A DNA stretch of 64,000 nt from Dicyema japonicum. Lineage: Eukaryota; Dicyemida; Rhombozoa; Dicyemidae. This document shows, piece after piece, positions 11,183-22,552 of the stretch (within the stretch, counting starts at the first letter, position 1; the number at the start of each line of letters is the position of its first letter). The stretch covers positions 985,583 to 1,049,582 of the forward strand of contig RDEW01000018.1 in assembly GCA_011109175.1 (NCBI GenBank), given 5' to 3'. The notes under the pieces are model-generated. The model was given only the letters and a program-made list of their open reading frames with translations, did no database searches and was not told the origin of the DNA. The position numbers and the translations under genes were made by a program.

Positions 11183-11409
11183 TAATTTGTGATTTGAAGA
11201 GAACATGGATCGACTTTTCGTGACTAACCTTAGTCGGGCTTTTTTGGGGTTCGCTAAAAAATAAAGTCCTTCCAAGGAATCAATGAACGTATCCCAAATA
11301 GTTAAAATCAAACATCCATAGACTACCTATCATCAATCATATGAATTACCCATCCGCCAATGCCGACATTCAAACCCCCACATATCATAAATACACTTTA
11401 TTAGAAAGC

Positions 11410-12578
11410 CTAATCTTTAGAGTCAGCAATCCCCGATGTAGTAATAGCAAAAGTAGCCTCACTCTCAGGGAGACATGGAGAAGCATAAATCTTACAAATT
11501 CTGTTCTCATTTCTCCCCTTCTTCAAAGACAATCTACATCACCGAACATCTCAACCTCGTCGTCGAAGCATGGGCCATTATATTCCCACCAATTGGCTTT
11601 TTCGGGTCCGCCACAAACATGGAAGACCCGTCCACCTGGGACACCACCTGATTCGTTATAATCACCGCCACCCCAAACTAAACTCAATCAAACAGACCAC
11701 CTCGTCCGCCAGTCTCAACAGGATCCTCAAAAATTGCCCCAAGTGCATCTGCCGGCTCGCCAACTCCCCCCGTCCCACGTAGTCTGACCGGAAGAGAGCT
11801 GTGGCGCTGTCCACGATCAACAGAGAGTACCTGGTTAGCCACAAACCCAACCTGGTCTCCACCATAAGGGCGCCAGCATCAACCAGTAGCTGAGACTGTC
11901 TCTCGCTGTTATAAGCACGTGCACACACAATATTGTCCAAAACCTCCTCCAAGTTCAGTCCAAACCTACCACATGAGTATGCCACCATTACCTTTCCGCG
12001 ATTGGGGCGAACCTTTCGGGCCTGAAAGTCCCCTCAGTGTCGATGTACAAACACTTCCCTTCACCTCCCCCCATTTCCACGGGAAGCTGTCATTAAAATA
12101 ACGGAAACCTGGCATGTGACTGCGAGGGTGTGGGAGAGCTGAGTCTTCCCCGTTCTGAACTCCCCGAAAATCTCGGTAATGGAACCTGTCTCCATTCCCC
12201 CTAGGAGAATTCGGTCCAGTTCCTTAGAACCAGTGGTGATTCTAATTATCTCCGACCGCTTTCTGAACAGTTCCGTGGCGGTGGAAAACCCCATGGGGAC
12301 TAACTTCTCAACTTCGTTCTGATCCCTTAATATTAGTTCAACTATTATTTTGTCAGCTTTAGCTTCGGAGATTCCCTTGATCTCCAAAAGGGACTTTTTA
12401 GTGGAGAAAGCGAGCGATTCCAAAGTGTGATAACCAGCGTTTTCTAACTTTTTAGTATCTGCGACGGATATTCCCAATTCCTTGTATAATAGCGAATCTA
12501 TACCTGTAATTTTGATATTTTAAGGGGTCCATCGCACTCTTCTTTAATGTCATTTTGAATTAATGATAATTCCTTCAT
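11410..12578 (-). CDS. RAD51: RAD51 recombinase, complete, 8 exons
   Basis: RAD51 is the DNA strand-exchange ATPase of homologous recombination. Starting at ATG 12576-12578, seven introns of 23, 24, 22, 26, 21, 23 and 22 nt (12481-12503, 12319-12342, 12087-12108, 11966-11991, 11831-11851, 11678-11700, 11534-11555) are removed. This leaves exactly 336 codons, giving 335 aa (family about 339). Visible features are the N-terminal HhH region ([14 protein letters not shown]), Walker [23 protein letters not shown], Walker [25 protein letters not shown], the L2-loop start [28 protein letters not shown] and a C-terminal [11 protein letters not shown] block. TGSKELD and the GGGEGK loop identify RAD51 rather than DMC1. 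No defect is visible. Confidence 0.97.
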
Positions 12579-12599
12579 TAACTCACAAGAACTTATTTT

Positions 12600-12938
12600 A
12601 AATAGTTTGAATTTAATTATAATTTTCAATTGTTGTCAATATTATCATAATTAAAATTAACTAATTTTATTATTTTTTTCTATTTAAGATTTTCATTAGA
12701 AATATACTTATTTAACTTCTAACAGATGACCAGAGTCAAACTAATCACTACAAGCAGGGAGAAGTCATGCATAACATTTTTCGTAATTTTTCGATCTAGC
12801 TTCCAATTTTTCAGTTTATTTGTATTAAAAAAAACTTTATTTTTAGTGGAAAATATTATATTTTAATTTATTTTTTTCTATCACTATTTCATAATTTTAT
12901 TGCATTTTTTTAAATTATCACGATAGTGAAGGGGGGTT
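12600..12938. other. AT-rich upstream region of RAD51
   Basis: No gene; long A and T runs. It presumably carries the RAD51 promoter, but no specific element can be named. Confidence 0.35.
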
Positions 12939-13425
12939 AAAGCTATGTTCTCTAAGATCTCTCTAAATGCGTGATCATAACATCTGATTTATTTTTTCCG
13001 CATAAATTCTGATATTTTTGATTTATACACTTATCCAGAAAACTAAGACCCCATGTATTGTTTTGCAGAAATTATGCATACTTCTCATTAAAGCACCCCC
13101 TATCCATAAACGTGTTAGCACCCCATCCCATCTCTCTGTGAATACAATATTTACCTATAATTTAAGCTGAGCAACCCTTTCNAAAGCTATGTTCTCTAAG
13201 ATCTCTCTAAATGCGTGATCATAACATCTGATTTATTTTTTCCGCATAAATTCTGATATTTTTGATTTATACACTTATCCAGAAAACTAAGACCCCATGT
13301 ATTGTTTTGCAGAGATTATGCATACTTCTCATTAAAGCATCCCCTATCCATAAACGTGTTAGCACTCTATCCCATCTCTCTGTGAATACAATATCTACCT
13401 ATAATTTAAGCTGAGCAACCCTTTC
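12939..13425. repeat. two 243-bp copies around a single N (12939-13181, 13183-13425)
   Basis: Copies beginning aaagctatgttctctaagat differ at only a few positions. The right copy contains the 3' end of the minus-strand gene at 13367-13937. The left copy is probably the same locus assembled twice. Confidence 0.9.
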
Positions 13426-13937
13426 CCATCTCTCATTTTTGAAGGAATGTAAATCTCTTGCACGAACGAGTTGAAAATTTTTGAGTTCCCTATGACTTTT
13501 GGGAGACATGTTGACAATACTCTTGTCTCATCTTTTTGAAAATGAACTTCTTTAAAGCACTTCAGGGGTCTCTTCTCTCCATCTAAGCTCATTATACTAC
13601 CGTTATTGTGAATCAACCTCTGCGCCACTTGAGGTACTAATTTGAAGAAAAAGATTCTATAAAGATCGAAGACTCATCATAAGTCACCAAAAATCGACGA
13701 ATCACTCTTTTGGTTGTTTTTAGCGAAGACTTCCAGAGGGCTGGATAGCGTCTCAAGGACGGAAATGACTATGACGAGCAGGGAGAAATGGTGGTAACCG
13801 GTAATTTCATCGCCGGTAGATTTGAAAGCCTCTAGAGGACAATATTTTTCATTATTTTTCAAACTGGTATTTTATTTTAAAAAAAAAATATCTTATCGCG
13901 GAAATTACCTAGAAGCGAAATGACAGAGACTGATCAT
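13367..13937 (-). CDS. unrecognised spliced gene, about 145 aa
   Basis: From ATG 13935-13937, removing introns of 45 nt (13864-13908), 30 nt (13769-13798), 33 nt (13673-13705) and 25 nt (13395-13419) leaves 438 nt, an exact 146-codon frame ending in TAG at 13367. The third intron has an alternative 15-nt solution, so that junction is less certain. The protein contains LEAFKSTGDEITVISVLE, KLVPQVAQRLIHNNGS and SLDGEKRPLKCFKEVHF. It is soluble, with no signal peptide or membrane segment. No family was recognised. Its regular small introns suggest a genuine host gene, transcribed in the same direction as RAD51. Confidence 0.5.
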
Positions 13938-14092
13938 AAGAATTGTTGGACGTCCCTTCTCATGACAATGGCACCTTAGAAGTATCACTATCCCTTATAG
14001 CCTGTAAGGACCTACAGAGTGCTTTCCAATGTGTTTGTCATCCATTTAGTAAATTATCTACGGTGGTATTACTTTAATGTCTTACTCCGCTA

Positions 14093-14308
14093 TCATGGAT
14101 GGTAGCATGTTTTCTCCCCCCTATGCCACTGTACCTTTTTTTGATAAGCCTTGACTTTAGATATCTGCGTTGATTGAAACAAGACTTGAAGTGGAAATTG
14201 AGAGTCAAACTCCTTCACCGAAGGAACAATTGAGGTAGTGGACTCGTTGTGATTAGGCTGGGGAAGAATAAAGAGAGAATGTACTAAACTTCCTCGTAAA
14301 AGCCCCAA
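14093..14308 (-). CDS. unrecognised short open frame, doubtful
   Basis: A 71-codon frame reading PQPNHNESTTSIVPSVKEF in its middle. No family similarity, no confirming introns, no paralogue in the window. It may be an exon of an unknown gene or chance. Confidence 0.15.
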   Translation of the reverse strand: MGLLRGSLVHSLFILPQPNHNESTTSIVPSVKEFDSQFPLQVLFQSTQISKVKAYQKKVQWHRGEKTCYHP

Positions 14309-14433
14309 TTGGCATTCATCAGTTCTAAAAATACTGATTCACTCAATTTTCAACCCCCCACTAAAACCACAAGGAATATGGTTTACAGCGGAAATTCAAC
14401 GGAATATTTCTTAACATCGGTGATGGGGGATTN

Positions 14434-14790
14434 TAGGCCTCTAAGCCTGGAAATCACTGACGCCCGGTGGAGACTGTTTGGTCACGTACTACGCATGGAT
14501 CTTGCTGCCCCGGCTAATGTGGCGATGGAGGACCATTTCATGTTCGAGGGCAAATGCTTCCGTGGCAGACCAAGGATGACCCTACCTATCATGCTGCACA
14601 AAGACCTCCAAAGAATGAAGAAATGCCTAAAGACGGGAGACGATCTGGACATGCTGAGATCGACTGCGTGTAACCGTGGAGGATGGAAGAGGCTAACTAA
14701 TAACATTGTTTCTTGTATTGCACATGCTTTGCTATAACTATTATGGCAAGGCGATAAGTGCTGTAATAATAATGTCTCAGGAAAGTCAAT
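14434..14790 (+). mobile_element. RTE-like retrotransposon 3' end
   Basis: A continuous frame reads DARWRLFGHVLRMDLAAPAN, FRGRPRMTLPIMLHKDLQRM, DDLDMLRSTACNRGGWKRL and NNIVSCIAHALL, then a stop. This is the conserved C-terminal end of RTE-type RT proteins (R-LFGHVLRMD, GRPR-T, L-KDL, WK-L). Downstream gctataactattatggcaag and gtaataataatgt form the family's AAT-rich tail. The copy begins abruptly at the N at 14433. It is the best preserved copy of this region in the window. Confidence 0.8.
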
Positions 14791-15050
14791 TGTAATTGCC
14801 TCCTTTAATCAACTCTCCACATGATGTCGATTAACTAGTGATGTCCCTAACTCAATCGATGAACTCCCAGCCATTTACTACTCAAGACATGCTCTCCCAC
14901 CATAATCACTGTTTTTGACTTAAAAAACAGATTATATTTAAAAGCTTGATAATCAAATAGAAAATCTGGGTAACGTCAATCCTTAACATTCTTGGGATCC
15001 CTGAGTCTGCCAAACATTATGTGGGGACATACCTGTACCTATAATATTTC
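14791..15050. other. no gene seen
   Basis: No open frame or repeat recognised between the RTE tail and the CNK gene end. Confidence 0.3.
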
Positions 15051-16494
15051 TTAACAGCAAAGATGTCCTAAGGTAACCCCCAAAAATACCAGATCCGACG
15101 CCTCCCAGTCGACTGGACAGTCCGTTTTTTCAACACTAATATCCGTGGTCACTGAACTCGCTACAAAAAAGACACCCGGCAAACCACTCGCCTTACTAGA
15201 CCACCCGTCAGAGACCGAGGAATCTTCGTAGCTGCTCTCAGTCTCCGGAAAGGACCTCAAAGGCTTGGAGAAAAAAGGAACGTCCAGTCCCACCTCCCTA
15301 CCTCTTTTACTCCGTAAACTATCCCTCACAAATCATAAAAAACGCAAACATAGCTCGCTTCGTGATCTGGTCGTCGAAATTGATTTTTATGCTGTCCTCC
15401 GTTCTGCGGAAAGGCCTGACTTTTTTGATATCCACATATTTAAACAGTCAAACCTACAAAGTCCGAGTTTTCCTTTGATCTCTGACTCCGGAAGGGTCTC
15501 TTCTTTATCATGAAGACCACAGAATTTGACAGGGAGTTAAGGAGGGATCCAACCTTGTGGACTGACCAACCAATCTGAAATCACGATGTTTTTCGAACCG
15601 TCAGTTTTCCGTTGACCTGAATTATTTCGTCCCCCGGTGAGATGACCCCATTCTTGTGGGCGAGGCTGTCCTGGAAGATCTCCTCGACCACACAATCCCC
15701 AAATTCGTTCTCCGCCAACCCAAATCCCTACGGTACCGTGATATCCCCAACCAGGGACTCGTATGGGGACGACCTGTGGATCACCGTGACCTGGAGAATG
15801 CAGGAAATCGACGATAGAACGTCAAAGGGGGTCAAAAGACTCACGGCAAGAGTTATAAGTCGTTGACACTAACCGTTAGTTCACGGAAAACTGCTTTTTG
15901 AATTTTTTCCGTGCTTTCTTCTTCAAAAATTTTGTTTTTTTCGAATTTTCGGTTAAAACTCGGTAAAATCACGGATAACTCCTCGGAAACGGAGGAGTAG
16001 CGACTCGTCTTATTGAATGGAGACCTACTATGAATAAAAATAAAGACCATCTCAGCCAGTATAGGAGTTTGTTCCCAGTCTTGATCAAACTCATGGATTC
16101 CACGATAGCCGAAAACGCGGCGGACTCGGAGTTTTCGTGATTTTCTCGGAATTTGAGGATTTGGTGAAGCATGCTTTGAGCTGAGTACAGGAACCTCTGG
16201 GACAATGTCTGCAGCGTTGTACTCTCCAGGAAGAAATACTACAGAGTGAGGAATCCACGGCTACTAGCTCAAAAAGTTTGTCGATGACTAAAAAGACTAG
16301 TTCTCTCTCTGAGAATGTGAAATCGGACAAATCGTCACTTTCCAAAGTCATCAGTTTATTGCCGTCAATTTTATCCCGCCTAAATTTTTCTGAGACGTTT
16401 TTAAGTCCCAATCCTTTTAAAAAATTATAATTCTACCTTCGATCCAGTCACAAATTTCATCCAAGGTAAAAATTGAAACATTGAACAGACACAT
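15051..16494 (-). CDS. CNKSR: CNK scaffold (connector enhancer of KSR): SAM-CRIC-PDZ
   Basis: CNK proteins scaffold Ras-Raf signalling at membranes. From ATG 16492-16494, a 23-nt intron interrupts the SAM domain (FTLDEICDWIEG joined to LGLKNVSEKFRRDKIDGNKL). A CRIC domain follows (SQRFLYSAQSMLHQILKF, IVESMSLIKTGNKLLYWL joined by a 20-nt intron to RSPFNKTSRYSSVSEEL). Next comes a PDZ domain (YGFGLAENEFGDCVVEEIF, ISPGDEIIQVNGKLT, a 24-nt intron, IGWSVHKVGSLLNSL, FMIKKRP). The order and the KKRP end match human CNKSR2. A Ser-rich tail (SSYEDSSVSDGWSSKASGLP) ends at TAA 15051. The PH domain usual in CNK is not seen before the stop. Internal exon borders after the PDZ are not all resolved. Confidence 0.85.
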
Positions 16495-16499
16495 TAGAT

Positions 16500-17230
16500 A
16501 TTTTAAAAATTTTATTATATTTTAAATAATTTATAATATTAAATTTAATAAACAATATATATTAAATTTACACTTTTCAGAGATTTATCAAATTTTATAA
16601 ATAATATACGAGACCTTGAACACCTCTATTTAAAACCCTTCTAAAATGCCTTTATAGTTTCAAGTAGAATTTTGTCTTTGCCCTTCTAATTTGCTTATTC
16701 TACATAAAAAGCTAGGGACATAGATGCTTAACATTTCGAAAATTTTTTAGATATAAAAAGTTCCCAGATTTGAAATCCCACAGAGCTCACACTCATTTTC
16801 TTTTATGATGATCGTCTGAGAGATTATTGTGACTGGCCTGTGTAATATTATTTTGAATATTTATTATTGATTTTGAAATAATCCATAAAAAGTTTTAGTG
16901 GATTTTTAATAGGTTTTATAATATGAAAATTTATTGGTACTAAATTATGGTTTACTTTGTGAATGCTATTAACGTAAATTCAATAATAATAGTTTTTTCA
17001 CCCGCATAGGCGAGAATTACATTTTATTCTAGTAAAGAACGGTCATACTAACTTAGCGTTGAAATGAGAGGAGGATTGTTCTCATTTCTTTTTTTCTTTT
17101 TTATGCGTGTGAGGAAATTCTAGCTGTTGACGTGGCCCCGTAAGGTGTGTTAAGTCAATAAGTACGAAGTTGCTGGAATTTCACCTTAATACGTGGAAGT
17201 CAACAAAAAAGGGATTGGTCTGGAAAGTTA
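16500..17230. other. AT-rich region, no gene seen
   Basis: Low-complexity A/T sequence up to about 16990, then unassigned sequence. No protein similarity found in either strand. Confidence 0.35.
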
Positions 17231-17282
17231 ACAGGAGGAATTGGAATTCGGTATCTCCCTAGGATTAATCTCCTCACAGCCC

Positions 17283-17386
17283 TTAGATATGGCCTCTTTT
17301 GCTAATAAAGTTGTCTCGTTTACTGCACATGCGGGGCCATGACCCTTGGTTTTGCGAAAGTGTGATATTATTATGCGCGTGGGTCC
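17283..17386 (+). mobile_element. RTE-like 3' tail
   Basis: gtttactgcacatgcggggc followed by gcgaaagtgtgatattatta matches the terminal block of the RTE-like copies at 8.9, 10.35 and 14.7 kb. It is directly followed by sequence of the dispersed repeat found at 24.3 and 63.35 kb. Confidence 0.5.
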
Positions 17387-17470
17387 TTTATAGACGATTC
17401 TGTTCCGCAGTGAAGTAGTCACTGATGACGGCATCACAGCGTACAACATCGAGACAGGATTTTGCTAGGA
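17387..17470 (-). repeat. dispersed repeat DR2, degenerate copy
   Basis: Shares gtcc..gac.attctg.tcCgCAGTGA and TGATGACG..gtCAC with the copies at 24300-24470 and 63350-63510. It is weaker than those two. Confidence 0.35.
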
Positions 17471-18439
17471 GCTTGTAGCAATGCTCCATCCAGGAACGTC
17501 AGTTCATGTTACAAAATTTCCAAGAAATAGTGGATATCTCTGTTGGATAAAAATTAGCCTACTTGGTTGAGGATTTGTCTTTGCTCCTTAACTTCTTCAA
17601 TTCCTGAGGCAATATGGGACCTACCTAACTATCAGAAGCTCATTGCCTGGTCAGTATCCAAAAAAGATTTTTTTCTCTCTTACTCCAACTAAGGGGTTCT
17701 TATAATGGCGGATAGGGATTGAGGTGATGCTTGGAAAAGATGCGTTTCACTCTAATTTTGAAAACTGGATGAAAATTTTTTTTTCAGGTATAATCGGGGT
17801 TATCCATTGTGGCGGGAAATTACTTGATAAACAAATTCCTCATATATTTGATATAGTTGTCTACCGGTTCTCTTATTAGTCATTCAATCGGAAATAAGAG
17901 CTATTGTCGACCGTTTTTGTGGACTTATTGCTCAGTCCCTTTAACTAAATAAAAACTAGTATGGATTGGAGGTTTGAGTCTCGGGTTCTAGTCTTACACG
18001 TACTCACTGGGAGAACTTGTAACAGAACATATATCGGGACATTGATTGTAGGGAATATAAACGTTCCACTGCAGGATTATCCCGTTCGTCCTATCTCTTC
18101 TAAAATGAGCTGACTGATAAGGATTGCTGATAAGTGAACTTTCGAGTTGAACCATAGCGCTAACTTGGGTGCTCTGCCTATAGGCCATAGGACCATAGTT
18201 AGCTTATACACTTGGCTTTCTGGATAACAGAGAACGAAGCAGTATGTTTGATGTAAGCAAAGTTTTTAAGCGAAATTCGCTGTCTTATTACATAATTTCA
18301 GCACACAGTCTGGGGTGCTCCACAAATACCAGAGGCAAGGAGACAAAATTCATCAAAAGCCTTGCTACGACAAGCTTCTAAGCTGTCTCGAAGTTAAGAG
18401 GAGTTATGGGGAGACGGAAAAGGGTACATTGACGAATGA
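17471..18439. other. unassigned sequence
   Basis: Short open frames only. No similarity to known proteins or to other repeats in the window was recognised. Confidence 0.3.
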
Positions 18440-18610
18440 TCTCCCTAACATACTAGGAGACGGCTCACCGGATTCGAGTCCGGATTTCACGTGTATCAGA
18501 TATTATTGTGCTTAGAACTCCGGATTTTGACGTCTCTCAAGTCCATCACCTTGGATTCTCACGAGAAGGGAGACAAGGACTTTCACACATCAGAAATCGG
18601 TGTAGACATT
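18440..18610 (+). repeat. dispersed repeat DR1 (copy 1)
   Basis: Contains ggattcgagtccgg, then cttagaactccggattttga, cgtctctcaagtccatcacc and aaggactttcac. The same blocks occur in the same order at 23.4, 24.6 and 33.6 kb. The first block resembles a pol III B box. Confidence 0.55.
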
Positions 18611-19375
18611 TCGTTCAACTGAAGAACGTCTTACCTCAACCTTCCAACCGACAAAAAACCTGTGAGTTTGGCGATAAATCCTGAATCCGTAAAAAATCAC
18701 ATTCCAATATTTCCTAGAACAAAAAAGTGGGAGAAAAAGTTTCCGTGATTTAGAAGAGGTCGAAAATTATTGTATCCCTTATGTGGAGCTTTTATTGGGG
18801 TTAAGTGACCAAATTCCCAATCCGTTTGAGTGTCTGCAGCCATGAAGCGAGTACTCCACTAAAGAACATTCTGGAATAACTAACTAATCAGCATCTGCTC
18901 TCCTCGGGAGAGACGAAACTCACCGAAATTCCTCTGCCTTTGGTTAAACCAGATTGGGTGCCTGACGTCTCTTAGGTTCTCCAGATGCATCCCGAGGTGT
19001 AGCGACATAACGATAACAGCCCAAGTTTTCTCCCTCGTATTTAAATTCTGAAAAATAGGTTTATTGGTGGTTTATTGGTAGTTACCACAGATAATGCTTT
19101 ATAATATGTTCTACCTTCTGGGAGACCACAGGGCCACCCCCTTCTTTTGTTCTGGTCAGCCACACTTGATACACGTAACTGATCTCTGGGAGTATCCGCT
19201 TTTGGTTGTTACTTTTCTGTTAGCCACCGGTTTCCTAACTTGGAGGGACTGGGGGTAAATAGTATCTTCACTTGGTAGTCGAATTGAGTGTTGTAGATTT
19301 ACTTGACGTCATTTTTAGAAGGTAAAAGCAAATCGTTATCGTCACCTCCTTCTCGGCTGATTCTTTTCCTTTTTG
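18611..19375. other. unassigned sequence
   Basis: No coding region recognised. ctcctcgggagagacgaaac at 18901 resembles ctcctcgggatagacctgtc at 32670, suggesting another diffuse dispersed repeat. Confidence 0.3.
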
Positions 19376-19884
19376 TTATCCTAAGAAGGTTGGCGGGATA
19401 GATCTAAGAGTCCTTGAAGTTTCGACTGCTACGGACTTAAGTGGACTACCCTCCAAGGGTTTTGTATTTCTTCTTTTCAGGAGCTTTGTCCTTTCTGAGG
19501 GTGACCCTGAATATGAAGTTGTCACCCCTTGGTTTGAGGCGTCAACACAAGTGGCATCCCAGGACATGTATTCCCACTTTTCCAAGTGGAGAGTCGCCCC
19601 TCATATCTTTTATATGTTCTGAAAAAGTAAAAAATAAACCCGAATCTCAAGATCACCAGAGTCTTGGTTTCCTCTCAGAAGATCTACCAGTCGCATACAT
19701 CTACTCAATCAATCGTTCATTAAATTGGGTCGTTGGGGAAATTCCTATTTTAACCCAGAATATTACTGAGGTAATTGAAGTTATTCCAAAACCCCAGTTG
19801 ATAGCCCACAAACAGTACTCGTTGGATCCAAAATGGACTCATCATACGAGGAGTTTGGTATGTTCAGCATGGAGGACAAAGTAA
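19376..19884 (+). CDS. possible spliced gene, unrecognised
   Basis: A 22-nt GT-AG segment near 19459-19480 can be removed. Downstream, a frame reads EGDPEYEVVTPWFEASTQVA and DMYSHFSKWRVAPHIFYMF. A second frame further on reads LPVAYIYSINRSLNWVVGEI and IEVIPKPQLIAHKQYSLD up to TAA 19882-19884. The amino-acid composition looks protein-like, but no start codon, complete exon chain or family could be established. Confidence 0.3.
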
Positions 19885-19889
19885 CCAAG

Positions 19890-20276
19890 TAAATGTATAA
19901 AATAGCATTACTACCATAATTCGGATACCATAGCTTTTTTAACACAAACTACTAACTGAAGCGAGACAGAGGCTGAATGAGCATGTTAAAGGGACAAAAA
20001 AGAATATTATTGACGTTATTTTTCCTACGGAGCTCTTAGCAACACATAAGTAATCACTGATCAATATTCTCAACATATGTGACCTCATATTCTCACTGCA
20101 CTATTAAATTCAATAATGAGTGATCTACATATTAGAGATCACCCCCATATAGTCTATATCTTCATGTTATCAGAATTACTCCTAATAAACTCACAACAAT
20201 CAAATGTGACGTCAAAATTAACAAAGAAGCCACACAAACTTTATTATCTGAGAGAATGAGAAATCTAACTAATTAT
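19890..20276. other. spacer downstream of 14-3-3
   Basis: No gene or repeat recognised. Confidence 0.3.
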
Positions 20277-21095
20277 CTAAATATCATCATTCGACGACTT
20301 GTCCAAACTATCGTTATCCCCCGTTCCTAAACATAACCACACCACTTCAAACTCCACAACACCAAATTGTCCTTCAAAAGCTGCAAAATATTGGTCACAT
20401 CGTCTGACATTTCATGCGATGGGTCAGTATAGATTGCCTGGGCGCTCGAGAAGGCAGCATTTGCGATTTGTTCAGCCTTTACATTGTCATTCATGATCTC
20501 ATAGTAGAATACGGACAGATTTAAGGCCAGTCCCATCCTACCTGTGTGGTCAGCATCAAGATTCATGGCCAGTTCGTTTGCTTCTGTGTAAGCCTGGAGA
20601 CTGGCTGCTACCGCACCCTCATTATCGGTCACCGCCTCCGCCACGTACCTGTTGTAGTCCCCCATCATCTTCAGGCCGAACACTTTGGTCTCCAAGGAGG
20701 CGCCTTCTAACTTGGAGAACTTTTCTGCATACAAACAGGAGCAGTCGCGGGCCTCTATTATTTTTTCAACGCACTAATCGTCACAAAGCAACTGACCTGG
20801 TCTCGAATTTCCCTAATGACGTCTTTTGAGTCGGCGAACTCTTCTTTGAGGATTAGGAGGTCCAGAGCACGTATGCCATTCCTGTACTGGGCCATCTTGT
20901 TCTTACAGCATGAGGATAGACAGTTCCTAATATCCACTGGAACATCAGACTCGGGATTTAAATTTTTCAGGTAAGAGTCCAGCAGAGTGAAAGTATCTAG
21001 AAGATTAAGCATTTCCACTCACCATCAGAGCGGAAAATCTGGTCGCTTATGTAAATTGCGAGGTGAAGATCATCCCACTGAAGCTGACTAACCAT
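20277..21095 (-). CDS. YWHA: 14-3-3 protein, complete, 4 exons
   Basis: 14-3-3 dimers bind phospho-Ser/Thr motifs and regulate many signalling proteins. From ATG 21093-21095, removing introns of 26, 23 and 26 nt leaves 744 nt, giving 247 aa (family about 245) and ending in TAG at 20277. The N-terminal half is divergent but keeps the helix 3 Lys (CLSSCCKNKMAQYR). The C-terminal half is typical: KMMGDYNRYVAEAV carries the phosphate-binding Arg-Tyr pair, and MGLALNLSVFYYEIMND carries the binding Asn. It ends ILQLLKDNLVLWR and an acidic tail SLDKSSNDDI. The exact 3n length and the family length support the splice choices. Confidence 0.95.
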
Positions 21096-22063
21096 TTATT
21101 ATTCAAATAAAGAATTATTTTATTTAAATAAAATTATTTTTTAAAATATAAATTAACTTTGTTTATTTTACGATCGAAACAATTTAAATTAATCCAATTT
21201 TTAATAATTTATCCTCTCAGCCGTTTCAATTCAATCAATACGCCTACAGCCTGCTTTCTGTCCCTGAGTGAGAAAACCCCATATGACCAGCCGGTTTTGT
21301 TCTTTCTTTTCTGATGAACTACAGGCTCCCAGTGGAGCTAGATTGAATAAATTTATCGATTTATGAATAATTAAACGTCAAAGGAAACCAATTGACTTTT
21401 CTAATTTGAATAAACTCAATTGATGTAAACTGGGATTCGGCTATTTTTGTCGAGTCTTGCAATTTCTGCGGTTAGTTTGAAGAAAACCACTTTTCTGGAG
21501 GAAAATTCAGTTTTGTGAGATGTAATCTTGCCATAATTTAATTAAATGGAATTAATCAATCAAAATTGAAAATTAATGGAATTCTGATGGCCTATATCGA
21601 CTGAATAAGAAACTTCATGGCCACAAGTCAGACGTCCCAGTGTGGCTTTGCTGATCATGCTGGAGTGGCATCCCTCAGTGTAAATTTAATTCTACCAGCT
21701 CCGGATACACCGAGAAATTAAGAATAAACAACTAATCAAGTGTAACCAGTTACTATGGTTACCCTTTCAGAGAGACAGTCCTTCCAAGACCACAGTTTTG
21801 AGAACTTCAAAAAATGATCCAATGGAGTAGAGACCATCAATTACCAGTCAACATACCTAAGATCGATTTAATGATTTATTTCTTAATAATGCTTCCATGC
21901 GAACCTTAGCAACCGCATATACACGTGCGGCCTTAACTTGGATTATACTTGTCCGAACCACTTCTATATAACCCCTAGTTCTTTATCCTGTTCACACATG
22001 TTAGAAGAAACCACGATGAAAGAGATCATCATTAAAGTGATAGTCGTCTTCTAAGAGAGTTAC
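21096..22063. other. AT-rich upstream region of 14-3-3 and unassigned sequence
   Basis: 21096-21220 is very AT-rich. Beyond that no gene or repeat was recognised. Confidence 0.3.
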
Positions 22064-22409
22064 GTCACAATCTCTGCTATCATGGACAAGCTTGACTTAT
22101 AGGGGCTCTTTCGCTTTGATGAATTCAATATATGGGATTTAATGGGCGTTTGGTACTTTAGAATAAGAATTCCAGAAATAGCTTGTTTTCGAAATCGAAC
22201 TGTCATATTGATTATTTTGAATGACATTGTTGTGGCGTCACAATCTCTGCTATCATGGACAAGCTTGACTTATAGGGGCTCTTTCGCTTTGATGAATTCA
22301 ATATATGGGATTTAATGGGCGTTTGGTACTTTAGAATAAGAATTCCAGAAATAGCTTGTTTTCGAAATCGAACTGTCATATTGATTATTTTGAATGACAT
22401 TGTAGTGGC
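22064..22409. repeat. 173-bp tandem duplication, two copies
   Basis: 22064-22236 and 22237-22409 begin gtcacaatctctgctatcat and are nearly identical. No coding signal. Exactly two copies, like other duplications in this assembly. Confidence 0.9.
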
Positions 22410-22476
22410 TAATAGTTAAACTTTTTTTTGAGTAAAAAAGAATAATTTTTTTAACAATCAAACAAATTTCAGTTGA

Positions 22477-22552
22477 GGAAGCCTGCTGCGTGGATTGCGA
22501 ACGAGTTCCCTCGGAGTAGGGCTATTCCAATCTTTTTTCTTAGCCATAATAA
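22477..22552 (-). mobile_element. fragment of the Cys-rich-C-terminus retrotransposon family
   Basis: The reverse complement contains ctactccgagggaactcgtt and attggaatagccctactcc. It closely matches 35210-35265, which encodes the last conserved block of the family (IGVAILRGNSFAIHA). About 75 bp only. Confidence 0.6.

Noticed and set aside
11410-12578. DMC1 instead of RAD51
   Set aside because: [19 protein letters not shown] and [10 protein letters not shown] are RAD51-type; DMC1 has different residues at these places.
13673-13687. A 15-nt intron in the unrecognised gene
   Set aside because: A 33-nt alternative also keeps the frame, and no other intron in the window is below 20 nt.
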